Assembly (NCBI GenBank): GCA_903852955.1
Contig: CAINSH010000116.1
Span: 1 to 9,754, forward strand
Length of the DNA: 9,754 nucleotides
DNA from: an uncultured Actinomycetes bacterium
GTDB lineage: Bacteria > Actinomycetota > Actinomycetes > Nanopelagicales > Nanopelagicaceae
Direction of reading: 5' to 3'
The position numbers and the translations under genes were made by a program. Below the pieces are notes generated by a model. The model made no database searches. It had not been told where the DNA came from and was given only the letters and a program-made list of their open reading frames with translations. Within the stretch, counting starts at the first letter, position 1, and the number at the start of each line of letters is the position of its first letter. This document shows positions 1 to 8,952 of this stretch, piece after piece.

Positions 1-13
1 GGCGTCTGGCCAT
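1..13 (-). CDS. 5' end of a gene downstream of eno (partial; possibly FtsB/DivIC family)
   Basis: On the minus strand an ATG lies 8 bases after the enolase stop codon and opens a frame reading M-A-R-R before the window ends. An AAGGGA overlapping the last enolase codons could serve as a ribosome binding site, at a rather long 11-base spacing. In many actinobacteria the gene after eno encodes a small FtsB/DivIC-type septum protein with a basic N-terminus, which would fit. With only four codons visible, both the identity and the reality of the start are inference from gene order and spacing. Confidence 0.4.
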
Positions 14-21
14 TCTTACTT

Positions 22-1314
<1,293 letters not shown>

Positions 1315-1330
1315 TCACTTAAACATTCTG

Positions 1331-1361
1331 TGTGCCGAGACCTCAACGCTGAAATCGCACA
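1331..1361 (-). other. Imperfect RNA hairpin between mazG and eno
   Basis: Read on the minus strand, TGTGC pairs with GCACA, and inside them GATTTCA pairs with TGAGGTC through a GCGT loop. This gives about 12 pairs, two of them G-U, with a 3-base bulge (TCG). The G-U pairs mean it folds better in the mazG-to-eno transcript than in the opposite strand. No T-run follows, so it is not a typical intrinsic terminator. It could be a processing or stability element at the 5' side of eno mRNA, or chance. Confidence 0.3.
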
Positions 1362-1385
1362 TCCATTGTGAATACGGCGCTAATC

Positions 1386-2036
1386 CTACCGTGACTCAAT
1401 AGATGTTATCTGTTGGCTTAATTTCATCGCTTCGCTACGCAAGGCTGCTTCAGCATCGATTCCATTGGCATGTGCCCAGGCAATTACGGCAAGCAAAGCC
1501 TGACCAACTACGCCCTCATCGGCATCGCCATCGATATGTACTGAATCAGGGGTATGTAGATCAACGTTGTATTTTTCGGCTCGGTATAAGAGTTTTTCAA
1601 TAAGTGGAAGAGCTGGTTGTGACATTGCAATTCCATCGAGGGCAGAAGTTCGGCCCTTTTCCGCCTTTTTAATCTCTTCCCAGTTTTGTAAAACTTCATC
1701 GGCATCTCGAACTTCTACACCAGCGAACACATGTGGGTGACGGCGAATCAATTTATCGGCGATCCCTTGTGCAACATCTTCAATTGAAAATGGTGCGGTT
1801 GGGTGTTCTTCGGCGATGCGCGCATGGAAATAAACTTGCAACAAAACATCGCCAAGTTCTTCGCGCATATCGGTGCGATCTCCGCTTGCAACCGCGTCTA
1901 CAAATTCGTATGACTCTTCCAGTAAATACTTTAAGAGAGATTCATGCGTTTGTTCGGCGTCCCAAGGACATCCTCCGGGTGATCGCAATTGGTTCATAAC
2001 TTCAACTAGACGTTGAAGCTGTGAACCCTGCGTCAT
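1386..2036 (-). CDS. mazG: MazG family nucleoside triphosphate pyrophosphohydrolase
   Basis: Cytosolic house-cleaning enzyme hydrolysing (d)NTPs, probably including damaged ones, to monophosphate and pyrophosphate. The 216-residue protein is shorter than E. coli MazG (263). The first MazG domain is intact: RSPGGCPWDAEQTHESL (18-34), then the metal-binding EExxE (E40, E41, E44) and EExxD (E60, D63) helices, RRHPHVF (98-104) and WEEIK (119-123). The second half (about 140-212) keeps the helical outline but has lost most acidic metal ligands, as is common in actinobacterial MazG, so catalysis should rest on the first domain. The ATG lies 9 bases after the lipoprotein stop with no good Shine-Dalgarno, suggesting translation by coupling to that gene. 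In-frame M14 is a possible later start, but it sits within the conserved N-terminal helix and is less likely. Confidence 0.93.
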   Translation of the reverse strand: MTQGSQLQRLVEVMNQLRSPGGCPWDAEQTHESLLKYLLEESYEFVDAVASGDRTDMREELGDVLLQVYFHARIAEEHPTAPFSIEDVAQGIADKLIRRHPHVFAGVEVRDADEVLQNWEEIKKAEKGRTSALDGIAMSQPALPLIEKLLYRAEKYNVDLHTPDSVHIDGDADEGVVGQALLAVIAWAHANGIDAEAALRSEAMKLSQQITSIESR

Positions 2037-2045
2037 CTTTAAAGT

Positions 2046-2651
2046 TTACTTAGTTGATGGAGTTACTGCTGAACTAGCTGCATCCGCTGCAACGACATCT
2101 GCAATAGTTGCATCCCATTTTCCGTAACGTGGATTAACAGTGACGCCTAATTCTTTAGCCTTAGCAACTACAAGCTTTTGAACTTCATTTCCGATTTCTG
2201 CATCCAAAACTCCGGCAGATGTTAGCGCTGCAGAGATTTTGTCTGAATAAGAAATAGCTTCGATGTACTGATCAAAATCTTCGACAGCAATACCTGCGCC
2301 AACAAGTGCGTTAGGTAGACCTTCTTTGCCGCCAACTTGATCAAGAATGCTTGCACGACGTGTGTCGATTTCAGCCTTTGATACTGAGATCTTGAGCTCT
2401 TTTCCAACTTCGCGAAGTAGCGCGGTTAGTAAGTGAAAACGAAGTTGACCAAGATTAAGCGCTTCGCCAGTTTCAAGTTGCATCTGAGAAGTGTCAACGC
2501 CTGCTCGCGCAGAAATAATTGAATCAATGCTGGCCTGCACTGTTGCCTGTGTGATCTTTGTGCTTCCTATTGATGCTGCAGTTCCAACTTGGGAACATCC
2601 AGTTAGTAGGAGTGCACTTGCCACGGCCAAGACCGCCAGAATCTTTTTCAC
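2046..2651 (-). CDS. Lipoprotein with SurA N-terminal-like domain
   Basis: Predicted membrane-anchored, exported lipoprotein of 201 residues. It begins MKK, then a hydrophobic stretch (4-16) and a lipobox L16-T17-G18-C19, so C19 would be lipidated and the rest exposed outside the membrane. The mature part (about 24-180) resembles the alpha-helical N-terminal domain of the chaperone SurA: an initial IGSTKIT-like strand, helices, and a closing VNPRYGKWD motif (172-180) typical of actinobacterial members. No parvulin isomerase domain follows, and the tail (181-201) is Ala/Ser/Thr rich. The start is a GTG sharing one base with the mfd stop (TAGTG), without a clear Shine-Dalgarno, so translation probably depends on ribosomes finishing mfd. 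The domain call is from recognition of the family pattern; the client or process served is unknown. Confidence 0.85.
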   Translation of the reverse strand: MKKILAVLAVASALLLTGCSQVGTAASIGSTKITQATVQASIDSIISARAGVDTSQMQLETGEALNLGQLRFHLLTALLREVGKELKISVSKAEIDTRRASILDQVGGKEGLPNALVGAGIAVEDFDQYIEAISYSDKISAALTSAGVLDAEIGNEVQKLVVAKAKELGVTVNPRYGKWDATIADVVAADAASSAVTPSTK

Positions 2652-5600
2652 TATGAACTCGCTTTCGGTGGTTCGCTCAATTGGTTAACGGCCTCAACGA
2701 CCCAGGCCAGAAGAGAAGTATCCACTATTTCAGGCACATTCTGCGACGGATTCCATGCGGGGCTCTTGGGTAATGCAACTAAAACCGTGCTCATCGCTGG
2801 TTTATAGAGTGAACCAGGATACAAACGTGACAAGCGCAACTGTTTGGACTCAGGCAAAGTTAAGGGAGCAAGGCGTAAAAACTTACCTTGCACAACTACT
2901 TCAGTTAACTTCACTAACTTTGCTTGGGCACGTAACTGCGCGACTGCTAATAACGCTAAAGCTTCATCTGGCAAATCGCCGAAGCGATCTACAAGTTCTG
3001 CTCGGATTGCTTCTACATCTTCTGGATTTTTCACATCAGCTAATCGGCGATAAAGATCAAGACGCAAACGCTCACCAGGTACGTACTCACTTGATAGATG
3101 CGCATTTACTGGTAATTCAACTTTGCACTCTGAAGGTTTTTCTTCAGTATCAATAATTCCAGTTTTATAATCTTGAACTGCTTCACCAACCATGCGCATG
3201 TATAAATCAAAACCAACGTCGGCAATATGACCTGATTGTTCACCACCGAGTAAATTTCCAGCCCCACGAATCTCTAAGTCTTTAAGCGCAACACGCATTC
3301 CAGAACCAAGTTCGGTATTAGCCGCAATAGTCGTTAAGCGATCATGGGCGAGTTCAGATAAAGGCTGATCTGCTGGATAAAGAAAGTAGGCGTAAGCACG
3401 TTCGCGGCCGCGGCCAACACGACCACGTAGCTGGTGTAATTGTGACAAGCCAAATAAATCCGCACGTTCAACAATCAAAGTATTTGCGTTTTGAATATCC
3501 AAACCACTTTCGACAATTGTTGTACAAACCAACACATCAAAATCACGGTTCCAAAATGCCAAAATCACATCTTCAAGTGCGCCTTCACTCATCTGACCAT
3601 GGGCAACACGAATCCGGGCTTCAGGAACCAGTTCCTGCAATCTAGATGCAGCGCGATCAATACTTTCTACACGGTTGTGTAGATAAAAAATCTGGCCATC
3701 GCGCAGAAGCTCGCGGTGAATTGCCGCTGTAATTTGTGCTTCTTCGGCGGGACCAACATAAGTAAGAATTGGGTGGCGCTCTTCGGGCGGAGTAGTGATC
3801 GTGGACATCTCACGGATGCCAGTAACGGCCATTTCTAAGGTTCTTGGGATGGGTGTTGCAGACATAGCTAAGACGTCCACAGTTGTACGCAGCTTCTTCA
3901 ATGACTCTTTTTGTTCAACACCAAAGCGTTGTTCTTCATCGACAATGACTAAACCAAGATCTTTAAACTGCACATCATTTGAAAGAATACGGTGAGTTCC
4001 AACAACAACATCAATAGTTCCAGCTGTTAACCCTGCCAAAATCTCTTTGCTTTCTTTAGCGGAATTAAAGCGTGAAAGACCGGCAACTTTTAATGGAAAT
4101 CCGGCATAGCGTTCGGCAAAAACTTTGCTGTGCTGTTGAACTAAAAGGGTTGTAGGAACTAAGACCGCAACTTGTTTTCCATCCTGCACTGCCTTAAAGG
4201 CAGCGCGAATTGCAATCTCAGTTTTTCCATAACCAACATCGCCGCAGATAATTCGGTCCATTGGATACGGGCGTTCCATATCTGCTTTAACATCATTAAT
4301 TGTTGAAAGCTGATCTGGCGTTTCGATATATGAAAATGAATCTTCAAGTTCGCGTTGCCAAGGAGTATCGGCAGAAAAAGCAAAGCCCGGAGAACTTGTT
4401 CGCGCGGCATAGAGTCTTATTAATTCACCCGCAATTTGGCGCACGGCTTTACGTGCCCGCCCCTTAGCCTTTTGCCACTCACCGCTTCCAATTCGGTGAA
4501 CCGTAGGAGTCTCACCGCCAACATACTTGCTGACCTGTTCGAGAGCATCTGTTGGAACAAAAATTCGATCACCTGGTTGGCCGCGTTTTGCTGGTGCGTA
4601 TTCAATAATCAGATATTCACGAGTTACGCCGGCGACCGTGCGTTCAAGAAGTTCTACATACCGACCAATTCCATGTTGTTCATGAACAACAAAGTCTCCA
4701 GCTTTAAGTTCCAGAGGATCGATTGCTTGCTTGCGCTTTGTTGGCAAGCGCTCGTTATCTTTGACGCTGCCTTTGCTGCCAGTTAAATCACGTTCGGTTA
4801 TGAAAAGTATCTGATGTTCAGCGCTTTCAAAACCATGTGCGATAACTGATGTTGTTAAATGAATGGTGGATTTGGTTGGTTTTGCAAGCAGTTTCTCGCT
4901 TATTTGAACGGGTAAATCTGCATTACGAAAAATCCCTGCATATCGCTCCAACATTCCATGGCCATGAGTTGCAAAGATAACGGTGAAATGAGCTTCGACC
5001 GCGCTTCGTAACTGCTCAATCGTTCGTTGGATATCTCCGCGCATGGGATCAATAACATTGAAATCCAAAAACTCAGTGTCCTGCGCCAAATCGCTGCCAA
5101 AAGGTGAGAGCGAGGCAGTTTCGGATTTCTTGCTACTAATTTCTTCAGCTAATTCAACCCATGACATATAGGTACCTGAACCATCATGAATGGGAGCAAC
5201 TGCGCCATGTGCGGCATTACTCCATGAAGCGTTTAAGAACTCTTCATTAGTTGCTAATAAATCCGCAGCTCTAGATTTGATTCGCTCTTCATCTATAAAC
5301 ACAATCTGGGTATTTACTGGCATACGTGCGATAAGTGTTTCGGTTTCATCTATGAGCAAAGGAATTAAAGATTCCATGCCTTCAAAAACAATACCCTCGC
5401 TAATTTTGTGTAACAGTTCAGCGGCAGCAGGAAGTGAATCTTCAAGCTCTAAAGCTCGGTGGCGAATTTGCTTAGTAATGAGAAGTTCACGACATGGGTA
5501 AATATCCACTGCCCCTACAACGGGCTTAAAGGTGCGTTGATCGGCAACTTCGAAGTAACTCATATCTTCAATCTCATCGCCAAAGAAATCAATACGAATT

Positions 5601-6121
5601 GGATAATCACTCAAAGGCAGAAATAAATCGACGATTCCACCACGCACTGCAAATTCTCCGCGACGTTCAACTAAATCTGTGCGTGCATAGGCAAGTGTTG
5701 AAAGATGTCGCACTAAGAGATCTAGTGACTGCTCTTTACCAATTTCAAGTTTTAATAACTCTTCTTTTCCAAGCGCGGCAATAATCCGATGAATTGCACC
5801 ACGCACAGGAGTTACAACGATTGGAAAAGCGCTGTGATCTTTTTCCAACTCGTACAGCGTTTGAATTCGCTTTGCCACAGTGTCACTGCGCGGACTTAAG
5901 CGCTCGTGTGGCAAAGTTTCCCAGGCAGGAAATTCCAGGACGTTGCCATGTAGTTCGCGAAGTTCATTAACTAAATCTTCTGCACTACGACTAGATGATG
6001 TGATAACTAGAAGTGGGCGGCTTTGCGATCTATGCGCTAACAAAAACGGATACATCGGCAAAGGCGCCACAATATGAGATGCGGTATTAGCTGTAGGTAA
6101 TAATGAAATTAATCCACGCAC
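2651..6121 (-). CDS. mfd: Transcription-repair coupling factor Mfd
   Basis: Large ATP-driven DNA translocase that recognises RNA polymerase stalled at lesions, displaces it and recruits UvrA. At 1156 residues it has normal length and all modules. A UvrB-like N-terminal region holds FPAWETLPHERLSPR (64-78) and GEFAVRGGIVDLFLP (155-169). The RNA polymerase-interacting domain starts near DFVVHEQHGIGRYV (476-489). The RecG-type helicase core has Walker A GDVGYGKTE (627-635, K633), DEEQ (728-731), SATPIPRT (754-761) and QLRGRVGRG (897-905). The translocation motif IRGAGNLLGGEQSGH (951-965) and a C-terminal UvrA-masking domain follow. The GTG start has a strong AAGGGAGG site 8 bases upstream. It is the first gene of the minus-strand run, and its TAG stop overlaps the lipoprotein start by one base. 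No frameshift or missing motif seen. Confidence 0.97.
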   Translation of the reverse strand: MRGLISLLPTANTASHIVAPLPMYPFLLAHRSQSRPLLVITSSSRSAEDLVNELRELHGNVLEFPAWETLPHERLSPRSDTVAKRIQTLYELEKDHSAFPIVVTPVRGAIHRIIAALGKEELLKLEIGKEQSLDLLVRHLSTLAYARTDLVERRGEFAVRGGIVDLFLPLSDYPIRIDFFGDEIEDMSYFEVADQRTFKPVVGAVDIYPCRELLITKQIRHRALELEDSLPAAAELLHKISEGIVFEGMESLIPLLIDETETLIARMPVNTQIVFIDEERIKSRAADLLATNEEFLNASWSNAAHGAVAPIHDGSGTYMSWVELAEEISSKKSETASLSPFGSDLAQDTEFLDFNVIDPMRGDIQRTIEQLRSAVEAHFTVIFATHGHGMLERYAGIFRNADLPVQISEKLLAKPTKSTIHLTTSVIAHGFESAEHQILFITERDLTGSKGSVKDNERLPTKRKQAIDPLELKAGDFVVHEQHGIGRYVELLERTVAGVTREYLIIEYAPAKRGQPGDRIFVPTDALEQVSKYVGGETPTVHRIGSGEWQKAKGRARKAVRQIAGELIRLYAARTSSPGFAFSADTPWQRELEDSFSYIETPDQLSTINDVKADMERPYPMDRIICGDVGYGKTEIAIRAAFKAVQDGKQVAVLVPTTLLVQQHSKVFAERYAGFPLKVAGLSRFNSAKESKEILAGLTAGTIDVVVGTHRILSNDVQFKDLGLVIVDEEQRFGVEQKESLKKLRTTVDVLAMSATPIPRTLEMAVTGIREMSTITTPPEERHPILTYVGPAEEAQITAAIHRELLRDGQIFYLHNRVESIDRAASRLQELVPEARIRVAHGQMSEGALEDVILAFWNRDFDVLVCTTIVESGLDIQNANTLIVERADLFGLSQLHQLRGRVGRGRERAYAYFLYPADQPLSELAHDRLTTIAANTELGSGMRVALKDLEIRGAGNLLGGEQSGHIADVGFDLYMRMVGEAVQDYKTGIIDTEEKPSECKVELPVNAHLSSEYVPGERLRLDLYRRLADVKNPEDVEAIRAELVDRFGDLPDEALALLAVAQLRAQAKLVKLTEVVVQGKFLRLAPLTLPESKQLRLSRLYPGSLYKPAMSTVLVALPKSPAWNPSQNVPEIVDTSLLAWVVEAVNQLSEPPKASS

Positions 6122-6125
6122 TGTG

Positions 6126-6135
6126 CACCTCCCTT
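6126..6135 (-). promoter_or_regulatory. Ribosome binding site of mfd
   Basis: On the minus strand AAGGGAGGTG precedes the mfd GTG, with 6 bases between GGAGG and the start codon. It is a very strong match and fixes the GTG start. The AAGGGAGG part is perfectly complementary to CCTCCCTT about 30 bases further upstream in the same leader (plus-strand 6163-6170), so it could be masked by RNA folding. Confidence 0.8.
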
Positions 6136-6148
6136 GAAAACGCCCTAA

Positions 6149-6175
6149 AGCCCCGTTCCCAAAAGGGAGGGGGCT
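6149..6175 (-). other. GC-rich hairpin in the mfd leader
   Basis: On the minus strand AGCCCC (6175-6170) pairs with GGGGCT (6154-6149). Within it TCCC (6168-6165) pairs with GGGA (6160-6157) through a TTTT loop, with a small 1x2 internal loop between the two helices. The GC-richness stands out from the surroundings. No long T-run follows, so it does not look like a standard terminator. If mfd transcription begins near 6178, this would be the very 5' end of the mRNA, where it could protect the transcript or compete with a structure that hides the mfd Shine-Dalgarno. Confidence 0.55.
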
Positions 6176-6184
6176 AATGGCTCA

Positions 6185-6192
6185 AGTGTAAT
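6185..6192. promoter_or_regulatory. Candidate overlapping divergent -10 elements for mfd and ppc
   Basis: The eight bases AGTGTAAT read TGTAAT on the plus strand (6187-6192, five of six to TATAAT) and TACACT on the minus strand (6190-6185), a good actinobacterial -10 form. Expected starts would be near 6199 for ppc (leader about 33 bases) and near A6178 for mfd (leader about 57 bases). Neither direction has a recognisable -35 at 16-19 bases, so the call rests on the -10 shape and the position between divergent genes. Confidence 0.35.
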
Positions 6193-6217
6193 TTGTTCGC
6201 AAGGTCCGCGGCGACCT

Positions 6218-6224
6218 GAGAGGA
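6218..6224 (+). promoter_or_regulatory. Ribosome binding site of ppc
   Basis: GAGAGGA lies 7 bases before the ppc ATG and is a moderate Shine-Dalgarno match, supporting the chosen start. The spacer plus the first two start-codon bases form a 10-base palindrome, ATTGGCCAAT. Confidence 0.6.
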
Positions 6225-6231
6225 TTGGCCA

Positions 6232-8952
6232 ATGACCACTAGCGGCTTCGGCGGTGCAGTTGCAGCAGATGATGCTGCATTGCGCAGTGATGTCCGAAGG
6301 CTTGGCGATTTACTTGGGCAAACCTTGGTCCGCCAAGAAGGTCCAGAGCTATTAGTTTTAGTTGAAAAAGTACGTAAAGCCGTTCGTGAAGGTGATGGCG
6401 TTGAACTTCTTGCATCACTTTCAGTTGAAGATTCGGTGCAGTTAGTGCGCGCCTTTAGTACGTATTTTAACTTAGCAAATATTGCAGAGCAAGTTCACCG
6501 TGCTCGCGTTTTAGCTGATGCGCGCGCAGATGGTGGTTCTTGGCTTGCCCGCGCCGTAGATAAAATTGAAGCGGCCTTACAAGTACAAACTCCTGGACAT
6601 GAATTAACTCGCGAAGAGATTTCGCAGTGGATTAATGAAATGTCTGTGCGTCCGGTCTTTACTGCCCATCCAACCGAAGCTGCACGTCGATCCGTGCTTA
6701 ATAAAATGGGACAAGTTGCAGATTTACTAGACCAATCACGCAATCCATCACAAAGTGCTCGCTTGGCGGAAACTATTGATTTACTGTGGCAAACCGATGA
6801 ACTTCGAGTTGGGCAACCCGAACCGCTTGATGAAGCGATGAATGCTTTGTATTACCTCGATGATTTGTTCCGCCAGACCGTTCCAGAAGTTCTCAATGAC
6901 TTTGCCCGTGAAATGAAACGAATCGACGTCATTGTTCCAGTTACAGCTCGCCCACTTTCCTTTGGAAGTTGGATCGGTGGCGATCGAGACGGTAACCCAA
7001 ATGTAACTGCGCAAGTAACTACCGATGCAATGGTTTTACAAGTTGGCCATGCAATCCGCGTAACTATTGATGCGATGAATAACTTGCGCCAAATGCTTTC
7101 AATTTCAACGCGAATCATTGGGGCAACACCTGAATTAACTGCCTCAGTTGAATCTGATCTTAAACATCTGCCTGAGTTTGAACCACGCTTCTTGCGCCTT
7201 AATGCCCAAGAGCCATATCGCTTAAAGGCCACCGCCATCGTGCACCGTTTAGCGTTAACGCGCGATCGCCATGCAAAAGGTGCACCGCACGTTGATCACC
7301 GTGATTACGCCGATACTGCCGAACTCATTAAGGATTTAACGCTTATGCGCGATTCGCTATTTGCTCACAAAGGCGAACTCATTGCCACAGGCTTACTTGA
7401 GCGCACAATTCGTACAGTCGCTGCATTTGGAATCACACATGCAACGATGGATATTCGCGAACACTCAGATGCTCATCACCATGTTTTAAAGCAAGCAACT
7501 GGAGTGGCTGAATACTTGGAAAAATCACACTCTGAAAAGTTTGAGATTCTGACTTCGCTCTTGGCCGATGATTCAAATTTAGATATCACAGGCCTTGATG
7601 CTGGCGCACAAAAGACTGTCGACACTTTCTTTGCAATTGCCGATTTAATTGATCGCTTTGGTGCTGAAGCGATTGAGACTTATATCGTTTCGATGACAAA
7701 GGGTGCTGATGATTTAATTGCAGCCGTTGTGATTGCACAACAAGCTGGTTTAGTTCATTTGAAAAATAAAAAGGCTCGTATTGGTTTTGCCCCATTGCTT
7801 GAAACTGTTGCCGAGCTTCGTGCAGCTGGTGAAATTCTAGAAAAACTCCTCAGCAATCCGGCTTATCGGCAAGTAGTTGCCCTACGTGGAGACGTTCAGG
7901 AAGTAATGCTGGGTTATTCAGATTCAAATAAAGATGCTGGTATTGCAACAAGCCAGTGGGAAATCCACCGAGCACAACGAAGCTTGCGCGATATCGCAAT
8001 GAAGTACGGAGTTAAACTTCGTTTATTCCATGGTCGTGGTGGTTCTGTCGGCCGCGGTGGTGGACCAACATATGAAGCACTTGTTGCACTTCCTTGGGGT
8101 TCTGTTGATGGTCAAATCAAAATGACCGAACAAGGCGAAGTAATTAGCGATAAATACGCCCTTGCCTCACTTGCTCGTGAAAACGTGGAACTAACTTTGG
8201 CCGCATCACTTGAAGCAACTGTTCTCAATCGTGGTCCGCGACAATCAGTTCAAGATTTAGCTAACTGGAATGAATGCATGCAATTAATAAGCGATAGTTC
8301 GTTTAGTTCATATCGCACTCTTGTAGATCATCCAGATCTTCCTGCATATTTCTACGCATCAACTCCAGTAGAACAGTTAGGAAATCTCTTCTTGGGTTCT
8401 CGGCCATCTCGTCGCCCAGATGCATCTGGCGGGCTTGATTCACTACGCGCAATCCCTTGGGTATTTGGCTGGACTCAGTCACGTCAGATTGTGCCCGGCT
8501 GGTTTGGCGTTGGTTCAGGGTTAAAGGCAGCACGCGAAGCAGGAAAAAGCGAAGTGCTAAAGAAGATGCTCTCTGAATGGCATTTTTTCCATACTTTTAT
8601 TAGCAACGTTGAAATGACAATTGCTAAAACTGATCTTTTGCTTGCGCGTCGATATGTTGAAGCGTTAGTTCCCAAAGAACTCCATCATTTCCTTGATCAA
8701 ATCCAGGCCGAGTTTGATTTAACTGTTGCTGAAATTCTGGCACTCACTGGCAAGCAAACTTTGCTTGGCGATCAAGAGATTTTGGCCCGCACATTGCAGG
8801 TCCGAGATGCTTACTTATCTCCGATTCACTTGCTTCAAATTAACTTATTAAAGCGCGTACGTGAGGCAGGAGATTCGGCTGATCCAATTTTGCGCCGCGC
8901 ACTTTTGCTTACAATTAATGGTGTTGCTGCAGGCCTGCGAAATACCGGTTGA
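6232..8952 (+). CDS. ppc: Phosphoenolpyruvate carboxylase
   Basis: Cytosolic enzyme that carboxylates phosphoenolpyruvate with bicarbonate to oxaloacetate, replenishing the TCA cycle. Its 906 residues fit the bacterial-type family. Both signatures are present: VFTAHPTEAARR (142-153, catalytic H146) and VMLGYSDSNKDAG (558-570, with metal ligand D564 and K567). E524 is the likely second metal ligand. Other landmarks are GGDRDGNP (249-256), the glycine-rich FHGRGGSVGRGGGP (599-612, H600 and R602) and IPWVFGWTQSR (741-751). The inhibitor pocket used by aspartate/malate in E. coli appears kept (R608, K799, R858, N904), with the C-terminus reading RNTG rather than QNTG, so feedback inhibition is likely. 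Residue matching to E. coli is by eye. It is the only plus-strand gene here, divergent from mfd and ending 2 bases from the convergent pth stop. Confidence 0.98.
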   Translation: MTTSGFGGAVAADDAALRSDVRRLGDLLGQTLVRQEGPELLVLVEKVRKAVREGDGVELLASLSVEDSVQLVRAFSTYFNLANIAEQVHRARVLADARADGGSWLARAVDKIEAALQVQTPGHELTREEISQWINEMSVRPVFTAHPTEAARRSVLNKMGQVADLLDQSRNPSQSARLAETIDLLWQTDELRVGQPEPLDEAMNALYYLDDLFRQTVPEVLNDFAREMKRIDVIVPVTARPLSFGSWIGGDRDGNPNVTAQVTTDAMVLQVGHAIRVTIDAMNNLRQMLSISTRIIGATPELTASVESDLKHLPEFEPRFLRLNAQEPYRLKATAIVHRLALTRDRHAKGAPHVDHRDYADTAELIKDLTLMRDSLFAHKGELIATGLLERTIRTVAAFGITHATMDIREHSDAHHHVLKQATGVAEYLEKSHSEKFEILTSLLADDSNLDITGLDAGAQKTVDTFFAIADLIDRFGAEAIETYIVSMTKGADDLIAAVVIAQQAGLVHLKNKKARIGFAPLLETVAELRAAGEILEKLLSNPAYRQVVALRGDVQEVMLGYSDSNKDAGIATSQWEIHRAQRSLRDIAMKYGVKLRLFHGRGGSVGRGGGPTYEALVALPWGSVDGQIKMTEQGEVISDKYALASLARENVELTLAASLEATVLNRGPRQSVQDLANWNECMQLISDSSFSSYRTLVDHPDLPAYFYASTPVEQLGNLFLGSRPSRRPDASGGLDSLRAIPWVFGWTQSRQIVPGWFGVGSGLKAAREAGKSEVLKKMLSEWHFFHTFISNVEMTIAKTDLLLARRYVEALVPKELHHFLDQIQAEFDLTVAEILALTGKQTLLGDQEILARTLQVRDAYLSPIHLLQINLLKRVREAGDSADPILRRALLLTINGVAAGLRNTG

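Noticed and set aside
1318..1346. Possible eno promoter on the minus strand: TTGAGG (1346-1341), 17-base spacer, TTTAAG (1323-1318).
   Set aside because: Each box matches only four of six bases, and the implied transcript start falls inside the eno Shine-Dalgarno, so the gene could not use that site.
2755..3156. 133-codon open frame on the plus strand inside mfd.
   Set aside because: It lies antisense to a strongly conserved part of mfd, has no ribosome binding site or recognisable family pattern, and is a reading-frame shadow.
4436..4786. 116-codon plus-strand open frame inside mfd.
   Set aside because: Antisense shadow of the RNA polymerase-interacting region of mfd; composition is what the conserved mfd codons dictate.
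6203..6216. Imperfect GGTC...GACC dyad in the ppc leader, possible operator.
   Set aside because: Only four pairs around an asymmetric core; too short to support a binding site.
6224..6233. Perfect 10-base palindrome ATTGGCCAAT overlapping the ppc start codon.
   Set aside because: About nine to ten such 10-base palindromes are expected by chance in a window this size, and there is no second copy or flanking symmetry to mark an operator.
6852..7238. 128-codon minus-strand open frame inside ppc.
   Set aside because: Antisense shadow of a conserved ppc segment that includes GGDRDGNP, with no independent coding evidence.
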